Part shown: positions 8,491 through 16,990 of the stretch, in pieces
Layout: each line of letters starts with the position of its first letter
Position numbering within the stretch: the first letter of the stretch is position 1
DNA from: Streptomyces sp. NBC_00377
GTDB taxonomy: Bacteria > Actinomycetota > Actinomycetes > Streptomycetales > Streptomycetaceae
NCBI RefSeq assembly: GCF_036075115.1
Contig: NZ_CP107958.1
Location: forward strand, 9,052,001 to 9,116,000
Direction of reading: 5' to 3'
Length of the DNA stretch: 64,000 nt
Program-made: the position numbers and the translations under genes
Notes under the pieces: generated by a model
What the model saw: the letters and a program-made list of their open reading frames with translations, nothing else
Databases searched by the model: none
Told to the model about the DNA's origin: nothing

Positions 8491-10443
8491 ATGAGAATCG
8501 CTGCCCCGGCCACGGCTATGCCCCCCTGGCCGCGTACCGCGCTGCCTGCCGGCCTGGCGCCGGCCACCGCACGGCTGCGCTCCCATCTGCTGGACCTGAT
8601 CCGGCCGGACGGAATCCTGCACAGTCCGTGCCGCAGCCGCGTCCTGGAATCCGCACTGCTGCTTGCGCTCCTGGAGCGAACCCGCCTGGAACCTGCCGCG
8701 CGCAGCCGCCTGGCCGCCTACCTGGCCTTGCACTGCGACTCTCGTGAACCGCTGGACCGCCTCCTGGCCCGGGCCGCCCTGCACCACAGGCCAGACCCCG
8801 CCGGCCTGCTGGATGTGGAACGGTTCCTCACCCGGGCCCCCGACTTCACCGGCCCTCGCAAGCGGGCCCTGTTGCACGCGGTCCTGACGCTCCTGGACGC
8901 CGTCCCCACCGAGGACGAGATCACCGCCGCCCCCGAGGCGTTCAATCTGCACCGTCTGCATGCCTGGGCGCGCGTTCAGGTCACCGCGGTCAAAGCGGTC
9001 CTCGCCCACGCCCGCGGATACCGCCTGATCGACGAAGGCGACCTGGAACTGCTGCGCTCCACGCAGCGGCCCGGAACCGTCTGGGAGGCCAACCTGCTCA
9101 TCCACCTCTCGGTACTGCACGCCCTGCTACCCGTCCCCGGCCAGTACCCGCTGGTCGTCGAGGGGGTGCGAACCGCAATGCAGCACCAGCGTCCCGATGG
9201 CGGGTTGCCGTTCATCTGCGACGAGGACACCTGGGTCTCCGCCACGGCCGGCGTCGCCCTGCACGCCGCCGGCGCCGGCGCACCAGTCATGGACCTCATC
9301 GCCCGGCGTCTGGCGGCTCTCCAACACCCCGCAGGCGGCTGGTCCTACACCGACGGCGTCCAACTCACGGACGTCGACTGCACATCGGTGGCGATCGAAG
9401 TCCTCCACCTCGCCGGCCCCGACGCCTACCGCGCACCGCTGCGCCGCGCACTGGGCGCGCTGCACGCTCTGCGTGGCGCGGACGGTGGCTTCCCGACCTA
9501 CCTGACCGGCGCGCCGTCGGAAGCCTGCATGACCGCTGCGGCAGCCAACGCCCTCAGCACTCAGGGGACGGCCTACCACCATGCGTTCGAATCAGCCCTG
9601 AGCTACCTCGCCTCCCAACAGCGTCCCGACGGCTCCTTCCCACCGGACTGGAGCAGCAGCCGCCTGCACACCGTCTCCCGCGCCGTCCTCGCGGCCTCCC
9701 GCCACCCCCGCATCAGCTCCTGCCGCGCCGCCCAGCGCATCATCGACACGGCCGTGAACCTGCTGGCGGATTCACAAAATGCCGACGGCGGGTGGGGCCA
9801 GCAGGACGGCGACGCGAGCGACGCCCTGAGCACCGCCTACGCCCTGACGGCCCTCAGCACCCAGAACACTCCCGGCCCCGCCGCCCGGGGCGCCGCCTAC
9901 CTGCTCACCCAGCAACGCCCCGACGGATCGATCCCCAGCATTGCGGACTCGATCGGACCCCGCCCGTTCGGTTTCACCGTCCCCGCGCTCGCCGATGTCT
10001 TCGCCCTGCTCGCCCTTGGCCACCTCACCGGCCGCCTGGAACCTGCACCACGCCGAATACCCGCGGTGACCAGCGGCGGCACGGGTGAACACCGCCGTGC
10101 GTTTTCAGCCCGCCACAAGCTGCCCCCAGCCCGCCCGCTGGGGGCAGCGCGGCCCCGGAACTGCTGGGGGACGGCTCGGTGGTGGGTTCCTGGAGCGTTC
10201 CCGGCGGCGGCGGTGCAGGGCTACTTCTGGGTGGCGCAGGGGTCGCAGCAGGAGGGGGCCGGTTCGACGCAGACGGTGACGGTGTCGGTGTTGTTGGTGG
10301 TGTCGGGGTCCTTTTCGTTGCCGGTGGCGGTGGCGGTGTTGCTGGTCAGGCCGGCCTTTGTGGCCTTGGCCCGCAGTACGAGGCTGGCGGTGGCGCCGTC
10401 GGCCAGGTCGCCCACGGTCCACTGCCCGGTGGCCGGGTCGTAG
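8491..10443 (+). CDS. Squalene-hopene-cyclase-like / class II terpene cyclase-like protein
   Basis: 650 residues from the ATG at 8491 (AGGAGAAC upstream; ATG 8470 also possible). Residues about 225-520 contain repeated QW-type motifs (QRPDGGLPF, QHPAGGWSY, QQRPDGSFPPDW, QNADGGWGQ), the alpha-barrel repeats of class II terpene cyclases. The acid motif is DVDCTS (294-299) rather than DxDD, closer to the DCTA motif of oxidosqualene cyclases. It likely protonates a prenyl substrate or an intermediate from the class I enzyme. The recognisable part ends near 10060. The tail then crosses a strong hairpin and runs antisense through the DUF11 gene, so the true C-terminus is doubtful; a one-base shift would end it at 10069 or 10088. 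Confidence 0.75.
   Translation: MRIAAPATAMPPWPRTALPAGLAPATARLRSHLLDLIRPDGILHSPCRSRVLESALLLALLERTRLEPAARSRLAAYLALHCDSREPLDRLLARAALHHRPDPAGLLDVERFLTRAPDFTGPRKRALLHAVLTLLDAVPTEDEITAAPEAFNLHRLHAWARVQVTAVKAVLAHARGYRLIDEGDLELLRSTQRPGTVWEANLLIHLSVLHALLPVPGQYPLVVEGVRTAMQHQRPDGGLPFICDEDTWVSATAGVALHAAGAGAPVMDLIARRLAALQHPAGGWSYTDGVQLTDVDCTSVAIEVLHLAGPDAYRAPLRRALGALHALRGADGGFPTYLTGAPSEACMTAAAANALSTQGTAYHHAFESALSYLASQQRPDGSFPPDWSSSRLHTVSRAVLAASRHPRISSCRAAQRIIDTAVNLLADSQNADGGWGQQDGDASDALSTAYALTALSTQNTPGPAARGAAYLLTQQRPDGSIPSIADSIGPRPFGFTVPALADVFALLALGHLTGRLEPAPRRIPAVTSGGTGEHRRAFSARHKLPPARPLGAARPRNCWGTARWWVPGAFPAAAVQGYFWVAQGSQQEGAGSTQTVTVSVLLVVSGSFSLPVAVAVLLVRPAFVALARSTRLAVAPSARSPTVHCPVAGS
10119..10148. terminator. 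Perfect 12-bp hairpin between convergent genes
   Basis: GCTGCCCCCAGC (10119-10130) and GCTGGGGGCAGC (10137-10148) pair perfectly around a 6-base loop. The site lies between the cyclase-like gene and the convergent DUF11 gene, so it probably terminates transcription from both sides. Confidence 0.7.
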
Positions 10444-11621
10444 CTTCCGGCGCCTTCGGTGGACAGGAAGGTGAGGCCGTCGGGGAGCTGGTCGGTGACG
10501 GTGACGCCGGTGGCGTCGTTCGGGCCGGCATTGTGGACGGTGATGCGGTAGGTCACGGTCTGGCCGACGGTGACGGTGGTGGCGTCGGCTGCCTTCGTCA
10601 CGGTCAGGTCGGCGGCCGGCTTGACCTGGGTGACCTGCTCGTTGGAGGTGGACGTCAGGGGCTCCGGCGTGTCGCCGAGCCGGTTGTCGTAGGAGGCGGT
10701 GGCGGTGTTGCTGATCTGCTTGCCGCCGCTGGCCCGGTCGATGACGGCCCGGTACTCCACCGTGGTCCCTGCCGGCAGGGATTCGGTGCTGGGCAGGCTG
10801 CCCCCGTCCGCGGCGGTGGCGCCGTTGCCGAGATGGAAGACGACCTTGTTCGCCGCGGCGTCGTAGTACGCCTGGTCGTCCCCTTGCGCGTCGCTCTTCG
10901 CTCCGGCGTTCGGGCCGTCGACGATGCGCAGGGAGCCGGGCAGGTACGTCGTGCCCTGCGGGACGACGTCGCTCAGGATGAGGTTCTCGGCCCCGCCGCC
11001 GCCTTCGTTCTTGGCGGTGATGCGGTAGGTGACGACGTCGCCCACCTCGAGCGGCCCCGCGGGAATGGCGGTCTTGGCGAGTTCCACGTAGGGAGCGGTG
11101 CCGAAGAAGATGCCGTCCAGGAAGTTGCCGACGCCGCGGTTGCCGCCGGCGGCTGAGATGGAACGGAAGGCGAAGCGTGTCAGGGTCTGGCCTGCCGGGA
11201 CGGTGTAGGTGCCGGTGTAGTAGCCCCAGGCGGTGTTGCCGTCAGTGAAGCGCCTCTGCTCCGCTGTGGAGCCCGGTGCGCCGATGTCCAGCGCCATGGT
11301 GTCGTCCCCCTGGCGGCCGCGGTGGTACAGCCGCCAGTACAGCTTCGTGCCGGGCGTGGTCGGCAGGTCTTGGTAGAGCGTGGAGACCTCGTTCGCGTTG
11401 AGCTCGGCGAACTGGACGCCGTCGGCTGCCGCCACTCCCTGAAAGCCCGAATGCCACAGCTCGATCTTGTGGTCGGAGGCGGTGGTGAGCCAGCCGGGGA
11501 CCCGCTTGGCCGCCTGCGTCTGTGAGGCGTCCGGCAGGATCTCCACACTGGTCACGGCAGGCTGTTCGAAGCTGCCGTTGGTCAGGGCGACGCGGAGCGG
11601 AGCAGCGGGAGGTGTGGTCAT
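10221..11621 (-). CDS. DUF11 repeat protein, no signal peptide, cysteine-rich tail
   Basis: 466 residues from the ATG at 11621, preceded by AGGGGAAG. Residues 1-170 look like a carbohydrate-binding beta-sandwich (NGSFEQP near 13, then ELWHSGFQGV and VQFAELNANEV). Two DUF11-type repeats follow: about 180-320 (VELAKTAIPAGPLEVGDVVT) and about 330-455 (ADLTVTKAADATTVTVGQTV). DUF11 domains are extracellular beta-sandwich units in surface proteins. Unusually, I see no signal peptide, membrane anchor or sorting signal. The tail ends CVEPAPSCCDPCATQK with four cysteines. It is convergent with the terpene cyclase gene; a link between them is not established. Confidence 0.8.
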   Translation of the reverse strand: MTTPPAAPLRVALTNGSFEQPAVTSVEILPDASQTQAAKRVPGWLTTASDHKIELWHSGFQGVAAADGVQFAELNANEVSTLYQDLPTTPGTKLYWRLYHRGRQGDDTMALDIGAPGSTAEQRRFTDGNTAWGYYTGTYTVPAGQTLTRFAFRSISAAGGNRGVGNFLDGIFFGTAPYVELAKTAIPAGPLEVGDVVTYRITAKNEGGGGAENLILSDVVPQGTTYLPGSLRIVDGPNAGAKSDAQGDDQAYYDAAANKVVFHLGNGATAADGGSLPSTESLPAGTTVEYRAVIDRASGGKQISNTATASYDNRLGDTPEPLTSTSNEQVTQVKPAADLTVTKAADATTVTVGQTVTYRITVHNAGPNDATGVTVTDQLPDGLTFLSTEGAGSYDPATGQWTVGDLADGATASLVLRAKATKAGLTSNTATATGNEKDPDTTNNTDTVTVCVEPAPSCCDPCATQK

Positions 11622-12445
11622 CGTTCTTCCCCTCGAGACGCTTCTGGAACGCGCTCCTGGCCGGCCGCGCACTGCGCGCCCGGGGCGGAGCCGAAACGAC
11701 TAGTAGCTCAACGCATTCACGTGAACACGCAAAGTGATGAGCGGGTGGGATCGGCCAACCTCCAGCGGCAGGTTTGTGAAGCCAGCGCCCCCGCGGACCC
11801 CGCCACGCCGTCACTCATGCCGCGGCCGGCCCACCACTCTCACCACACACGCCTCCCAGCTCTCTCCCGCACACTCCCGCGATGACCTAAAGTCCCTGTT
11901 GCTCCCCATAACTCCCTATCGCTCAGGGTGAATCAGCCACCAGTGAGGTTGACGCTCCCCCCAGCAGCGGCCAGCTTCCCCAGCGAGTACGAGGCGCTGG
12001 GGGGTCATCAACGGGGTGCGGCAGCCCGGGTGTGGACAGCGGCGTAGGCGCAGGCAGCGGCAGAAGGTCGACGAAAGCGAAGGTCTCCGTTCGGAGGACG
12101 CCGGCCCTCCAGGTGCCCACGATCAAGAGGAAAGCGAAGCCCGCCAGCACGACCATCGGGTTGCGGGTCCGGCGGGCTGAGCTGGCTGGCCGGTATGGGG
12201 AGGGCGCATTCGGCGCATGTGTCGTACACGGGAGCGGAGCGGGTCAGGGTGCGCGCCGACACCGGGCCGAGGTGGCGGCCGTAGCAGTTGGGCCCTGCTC
12301 GTGACGCGGCCAGTCTTGAAGTCCAGCTGCGGTTCGCGGATCCCGATGGAGCATGCGTAGTCCTGCGCTTGTCGGCGGCCTGCTGTGAAGCCGCCTGGCC
12401 AGGAATCCGATTGCTCCTTCGCGGCCGGATGCGCATCCTGCTGGG
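11622..12445. other. Intergenic region, no supported gene
   Basis: About 820 bases. The part next to 11622 should hold the DUF11 promoter. A short minus-strand frame at 11923-12156 begins with a hydrophobic stretch (VVLAGFAFLLIVGTW) and could encode a 77-residue membrane peptide, but it has no clear ribosome site or family, so it is not called. Confidence 0.4.
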
Positions 12446-13309
12446 ATGCGCTTCTCCATCAACATCCCCAACTTCGGTGACTTCGCGGACCCTCGTAACG
12501 TGGCGACCGTGGCGGCTGCGGCCGAACAGGCCGGCTGGGACGGGCTCTTCGTCTGGGACCACGTACTGCATCGACAACACCAGGGGCGCCCCTTCGGAGA
12601 CCCCTGGATGCTCTTGACCGCGGCTGCGCTGGCGACCTCCCGGATCCGGCTGGGCACCCTGCTGACGCCGGTCCCCCGTTACCGTCCGCAGCAACTCGCT
12701 CGCCATGTGGCCACCCTGGACTACTTCAGCGGCGGCCGGGTGATCTTTGCAGCAGGTCTGGGCGGTCCGATCGAGGACGAATACCACAGCTTCGGCGACG
12801 CCGCCGAGCCACGCCTCCTCGCCGAGCGGCTGGAGGAGGGACTGGAGCTGTTGAGGCGCTTCTGGTCCGGCGAGCCGGTGAACCACCACGGCCGGCACTA
12901 CGAGGCCCGAGACGTGACACTGCTGCCCGCCACCGTGCAGCGGCCCGGTCCACCGGTGTGGATCGGCGGGTTCTGGCCGCGTCGCCCGCCCATGCGGCGG
13001 GCAGCGCGGTGGGACGGCGTGGTGCCGCTCTTCGAGACGGCCCGGCATGGTCATGTGCCGGATGTGGCCGAGGTGCGGGATCTGGTCGGCTATGTGCGCA
13101 AACACCGTGCAACTGGGGCGGAGGATCCCTTCGAGTTCGTGCTCGGCGGTGCCACGCCCCCGGACGCGGCCAAGGCCAAGGACGTGATCGGTCCGCTGCA
13201 CGACGCCGGCGCCACTTGGTGGGACGAGCGACAGGTCCAGACCGGCCCAGACCTGGACCGCCTGCCTCCAGTACTCCAGCGCATTGAGGCAGGGCCGCCG
13301 GTGGTTTGA
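12446..13309 (+). CDS. LLM-class flavin-dependent oxidoreductase
   Basis: 287 residues with the luciferase-like monooxygenase pattern: MRFSINIPNFGDF at the start, AEQAGWDGLFVWDHVL near 27-42, ASSR-type IRLGTLLTPVPRYRP near 75, and GRVIFAAGLGG near 105. These TIM-barrel enzymes use reduced F420 or FMN; the cofactor cannot be decided by eye. It stands alone on the + strand and is followed immediately by an IstB fragment on the other strand. Substrate unknown. Confidence 0.85.
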   Translation: MRFSINIPNFGDFADPRNVATVAAAAEQAGWDGLFVWDHVLHRQHQGRPFGDPWMLLTAAALATSRIRLGTLLTPVPRYRPQQLARHVATLDYFSGGRVIFAAGLGGPIEDEYHSFGDAAEPRLLAERLEEGLELLRRFWSGEPVNHHGRHYEARDVTLLPATVQRPGPPVWIGGFWPRRPPMRRAARWDGVVPLFETARHGHVPDVAEVRDLVGYVRKHRATGAEDPFEFVLGGATPPDAAKAKDVIGPLHDAGATWWDERQVQTGPDLDRLPPVLQRIEAGPPVV

Positions 13310-13663
13310 TCAGCCGTTCGCGGGTGTGCCGGGCTTGTCGCTGGGTCCCTTGGGGCGCTTGTTGGTCCGGTAGCTGGGGCCGTTCATGATGACCTGTTGG
13401 CTGGCGTTGATCAGCCGGTCCAGCAGCGACTCGGCGACGACGGGGTTGGGGAAGAGGGGATACCAGTCGCTGGGCGCCCTGTTGCTGGTGATGATCAGGG
13501 ACCGGCCCTGCCGTTCGGAGACGAGTTCGTAGAGGTCGTCGGCCTGGGACGCGGACAGCTGGCGCATGGCGAAGTCGTCGAGGATGAGCAGGTCAGGGCG
13601 GATGAGTTCGCGGATGCGCTTATCCCAGGTGCGGTCGGCGTGGCCGCCGGCGAGCTCGGCGAG
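13310..13663 (-). pseudogene. istB: C-terminal fragment of IS21-type helper ATPase
   Basis: A minus-strand frame of about 117 codons carries the last part of an IstB helper ATPase. It includes a Walker-B-like LLILDDFAM, then QADDLYELVSERQGRS, TSNRAPSDWYPLFPNP and LLDRLINASQQVIMNG. The N-terminal half with the Walker A motif is missing: similarity stops near 13663, where unrelated sequence on the opposite strand begins. No istA is present. It is a dead IS21 remnant abutting the oxidoreductase stop. Confidence 0.8.
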
Positions 13664-13668
13664 AATGC

Positions 13669-13820
13669 ACGACCTCGTGGAACAACGACCGCGACACCGC
13701 GACCCTGCGCTCCGACCGCGGCCGTCTCGTCGACGAGGAGTCCTGGGGCCCCGCCACCACGGCCGCTCCGGCGACGAGGAGTCCTGGGGTCACCACCGCC
13801 ACGGCGACTTCCGTCGCTGA
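13669..13820 (+). pseudogene. Lamin-tail-domain protein fragment
   Basis: The + strand reads WNNDRDTATLRSDRGRLVDE then ESWG, which resembles the last strands of a lamin tail domain as found in secreted Streptomyces proteins. After a frame change the end GDEESWGHHRHGDFRR and stop at 13820 fits the usual His/Arg-rich terminus. A near repeat of CGACGAGGAGTCCTGGGG accompanies the frame change. The N-terminal part was lost at the junction with the IstB fragment near 13665. Confidence 0.4.
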
Positions 13821-14553
13821 CCCACCCGCCCTCCCGCAGGGCACAGCCACAGGGTGATCACTCGGTGGCGTGACAGTCGGCGGCGCGCGACCCGGTGGTG
13901 CGGTCGCGCGCCGCTTCACGTTCGGCGGCCTCCTGCATGCCGGGGGAGGCCCGGGTTTCGTAGGCGGGAGGTGCTCGGGGCTCACGCCATCTCCCGACCT
14001 TGCCGACTGGTGTGCCCTTGAGAGCGACGGTATGCGCCGCCGTGATCTGCTTCCACCGTTGATCGGCCCAGAGCGGTTGGCATCGTTGCACGCTTCGGCG
14101 CGACCTCACGCCGGCCGAGACACTGACTGTCCCGCTGCCGGAGGTTGGCGCTGCCGGGCGCTTGCACCACCACCCCCACTGCTGCCGAGTGCGCCGGGAC
14201 CACGTCCCGCGAGTGGGGTGATGTGCACGGGAGTCAGCTTGGACAGGATGGCGGTTGGTGATCTTGCCGTCATGGCATGACCTGTGTCGTTTCCACGCGG
14301 TGTGCCGTGCTGTACGAGATCGGCGTCGACGACCGGGACCGGCGCCGCCAGCGCTACCCCGAGCCCGCCGGCCGCTGAACGTCGCCCACGACGCCGGGCG
14401 CGTCCTTGCGTACGAAGGGCCTGCCCGGCGCCCGGAGCCGATCTGCCGCTTGTTTGTTTTCTGACCGCCGACGCCGGCGCGGAGGCCGACGGCCCGGCGC
14501 GTACGCCACGGGTGGGTGGCGTGGCTGCCGGGCCGTCAGTCACTCACGCGGTC
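13821..14553. other. Gap with no supported gene
   Basis: About 730 bases between the lamin-tail fragment and the glycoside hydrolase stop. Several short frames exist on both strands but none has a ribosome site, known motif or consistent codon bias over more than about 80 codons. It is probably decayed sequence continuous with the fragments upstream. Confidence 0.4.
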
Positions 14554-16305
14554 TCACTTCCCGTGCAAACCCCTGCGACGACGTCCGCGAAGCACCAGCA
14601 CGCCGCCAGCAGCGATGACCAGCAGGCCGCCGAAGGCGCTGTACGTGACAACAGCGTTGCTCGCCCCGGTGGAAGCCAGGTCGCCGGACGCGCTGCTCGG
14701 GCTCGCCTGGCCGACGGGCGCGCTGATCCCCCCCTGCGCACGGGTGCCGATCGTGCCGGAGGAGGAGACAACCGGCGTGGGGGCGGTCGGCGTGGGGGCG
14801 GGCGTCGGCTTGTCAGCTATGGCGGTCCCCGGCGCGGGCTTCAGCTGAAGAGTCGTGATCGAGTACGGCGGCAGCGTCTGTGCGACCGCCGTGCCCCGCT
14901 TCGCCGTCGTCAGGGCGGTGCCTCCCTTGGCGTACGAAACGGTCGTGACCGCCCCTGCGGCCGGGGTGAATCCGGCGTACGAGAGCGACACCTGCGCCGC
15001 GTTCTGCGGGCTCTTGTTGGTCAGCATGACGTTCAGACCGCCGGTGCTGTTCCGCACCGCGTGCACAGTGACCGACGAGTTGCCCGAGGACGACTTGACG
15101 ATGGTGTCGCCAGGCTTCGCCAGTGAGGTCAGCGAGCGGATGCCCCAGTAGGTGGGGAAGGTTGTGTCGCGCGGCGGTTCGCACTTCCCCCCGGCGCAGG
15201 TGCCGGCGGAGAGAATGCCCCCGTCCTGGTAGTCGGTCTGGCCGTTGACGGTGGTGGGTGCTTGGTCCGTGCCGTTGTGCAGGTTCCACCAGTCCACGTG
15301 GGTGGCACCCTGCTCGAACCAGGTCATGTAGGTGTCCGGCGCGAACAGGGCCGCGGCCTGGCTGGTCAAGGCGGGCGAGCCGACGCCGTCGGTCTCGGTG
15401 ACCGCGATCTCCACCGAAGCGGCGCGCGAGCCCGCGTACTTGGCGATCAGCGAGCGCAGCTCGGACGTGGTACCGGCGATCCGGGAGGGGGTGTTCAGCA
15501 GGTCGGCCGTGGTGGTGCCGCCCGGATACCAGTGGACGATGACGAAGTCGATCGAGCTTCCCGCGATGGAGAGCACCGTGTTGTTCCAGTCGGCGCTGTC
15601 ACCGGGAGCCTTCTCCTTGTCCGGCCAGCCGCCGGGGGTGGTGAGCACCGCTCCGATCTTCACCGTCGGGTCCACGGCCTTCATCGCCTTCGCGTAGGCG
15701 ACCAGGTTCTTCCCGTACTCCCTCGGGCTCTTGTCGGCGTGATTGTCGATTTCCCAGCCCTTGCCGTTGCCGTAGTGCCCGTTGCCGTATACCTCGTTGC
15801 CGATCTCCCAGTACTTCACGCCGTAGCCCTTGTCGACGTTGGAGTACTTGACCCAGTCGGCGGCCTCCTGGGGGGTGCCGGAACCGTAGTTCGCGGTCAG
15901 GATCGGCTGGGCGCCGACCTTCTTCGCGGTGGCCATGAAGCGATCAAAGTTGGTGTTGGAGGGGATCCAGCCGCTGCCGTCGCCGGAGGTATGGGTCTTC
16001 CAGTGGTAGTCGTCCGCGCCGGAGCCACCGGGATAGCGCAGCTGCCGAACTCCCGCCGCCTTCATCAGCGATGTCACCTTGGCGTCCCCCATGTGCTCGT
16101 CGCCGAAGCCCGTGTTGAGGCCGACACCACTGCTGGGCACCGTGCCCAAGGAGGTGCGGGCATCCACACGGATGCCGATGGTCGGCGCTGCGCCCGCGCT
16201 GGGCGCCAGGGCGCCGACGCCGACCGAGGCGGCGAGCACCGCCACCGCCCCCGCGACAAAGCGGCGGCGCATCCGGCTACGGCGGGGCGTGCGACCCCGA
16301 GGCAT
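14554..16305 (-). CDS. Secreted, LAxTG-anchored glycoside hydrolase (clan GH-A type)
   Basis: 583 residues from the ATG at 16305; a GTG 36 bases upstream is an alternative start. A basic, twin-arginine-like N-terminus (RRSRMRRRF) precedes a hydrophobic signal ending near SAGA. The catalytic TIM barrel shows YPGGSGADDYHWK near 91, the acid/base Glu171 in WEIGNEVYG and the probable nucleophile Glu304 in IAVTETDG, as in alpha-L-arabinofuranosidase-like clan GH-A enzymes. A C-terminal beta-domain follows, then a Pro/Thr-rich spacer, LASTG at about 543-547, a membrane span and RGRRRRG. That order is a sortase E sorting signal, so the enzyme should be covalently wall-attached. Substrate (arabinan, arabinoxylan or similar) is inferred. 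Confidence 0.8.
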   Translation of the reverse strand: MPRGRTPRRSRMRRRFVAGAVAVLAASVGVGALAPSAGAAPTIGIRVDARTSLGTVPSSGVGLNTGFGDEHMGDAKVTSLMKAAGVRQLRYPGGSGADDYHWKTHTSGDGSGWIPSNTNFDRFMATAKKVGAQPILTANYGSGTPQEAADWVKYSNVDKGYGVKYWEIGNEVYGNGHYGNGKGWEIDNHADKSPREYGKNLVAYAKAMKAVDPTVKIGAVLTTPGGWPDKEKAPGDSADWNNTVLSIAGSSIDFVIVHWYPGGTTTADLLNTPSRIAGTTSELRSLIAKYAGSRAASVEIAVTETDGVGSPALTSQAAALFAPDTYMTWFEQGATHVDWWNLHNGTDQAPTTVNGQTDYQDGGILSAGTCAGGKCEPPRDTTFPTYWGIRSLTSLAKPGDTIVKSSSGNSSVTVHAVRNSTGGLNVMLTNKSPQNAAQVSLSYAGFTPAAGAVTTVSYAKGGTALTTAKRGTAVAQTLPPYSITTLQLKPAPGTAIADKPTPAPTPTAPTPVVSSSGTIGTRAQGGISAPVGQASPSSASGDLASTGASNAVVTYSAFGGLLVIAAGGVLVLRGRRRRGLHGK

Positions 16306-16741
16306 CGGCTGCTCGGCGGATCTCGGGTTGTCTGGTGACACGTGGGGCTCCGATCGGGTGTTGACACAGAGGGCGTAGCGCCGCTGACCACGGCTCGCCC
16401 TCGTCGGTACACCCCCCAAGTGGCCACCCAGAGCGAAAAGGTTGCCGCTTCAATCGTTTATTCGCCGAGACGCGGTCGCACCGTGTCACCGGACCCGGTG
16501 ACACGGTGCCCCGGTGACACGCCCCGGGCTCCCTTTCCACCTCGACGGCGCGAACCATCACATGCTTCCGGCCGCACACCGCCCCGCGGTGGCCGAGCGG
16601 CTGAAGCCGCACAGGAAGCACAGGAAGAGGGTCGCCTCACGGGCGTTGATGTCCTCGGGTAGATCGAGGCCGCCAGCCGTACAGCACCATCCCGACGGTG
16701 CCGCGTGCCGGGTGCAGCCCGAGAGTTCCTCCTCGCCGGGC
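16306..16741. other. Upstream region of glycoside hydrolase, no gene
   Basis: About 435 bases. The part next to 16305 should hold the hydrolase promoter. A short inverted motif CACCGTGTCACCGG / CCGGTGACACGGTG near 16480-16511 is a strong dyad and could be an operator or terminator. No coding sequence could be supported. Confidence 0.4.
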
Positions 16742-16972
16742 CTACCGATCGAGATGTGGTGCGCTACCGGGGGCATCATGGCGACAGTCTGGGGCGATCA
16801 GGGTCAGCGCCGGAAACGCGGGGCTCAGGTCCGATCCCTGCCGAGACTGCACCCGAACCAGGTCGGCGCGCGCGAAGACGATAGTCCTGAACCCGTCCGG
16901 CTTCTGCTCGTAGTGCAGCGATCCGGGCAGCATGCCGTCGGGCGGCAGTGCAGGCCGGGCCTCGGCAAGCAT
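16742..16972 (-). pseudogene. ATP-dependent DNA ligase, N-terminal fragment
   Basis: A 76-codon minus-strand frame starts MLAEARPALPPDGMLPGSLH and contains YEQKPDGFR, matching the nucleotidyltransferase motif ExKxDGxR with the AMP-accepting lysine. It continues with VRVQSRQGSDLSPAFPAL, typical of the actinobacterial ATP-dependent DNA ligases used in repair and end-joining. The rest of the adenylation domain and the OB-fold are missing, so this is a broken remnant. Confidence 0.5.
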
Positions 16973-16990
16973 CGGGTCAAATCGGAGGAG

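Noticed and set aside
11923-12156. 77-codon minus-strand membrane peptide
   Set aside because: Hydrophobic N-terminus is suggestive but there is no ribosome site, family or neighbour support.
16588-16675. tRNA-Ser/Leu-like GGTGGCCGAGCGGCTGAAG
   Set aside because: Only the D-arm-like part is present; there is no GGTTCGAATCC-type T-arm or pairing acceptor stem downstream.
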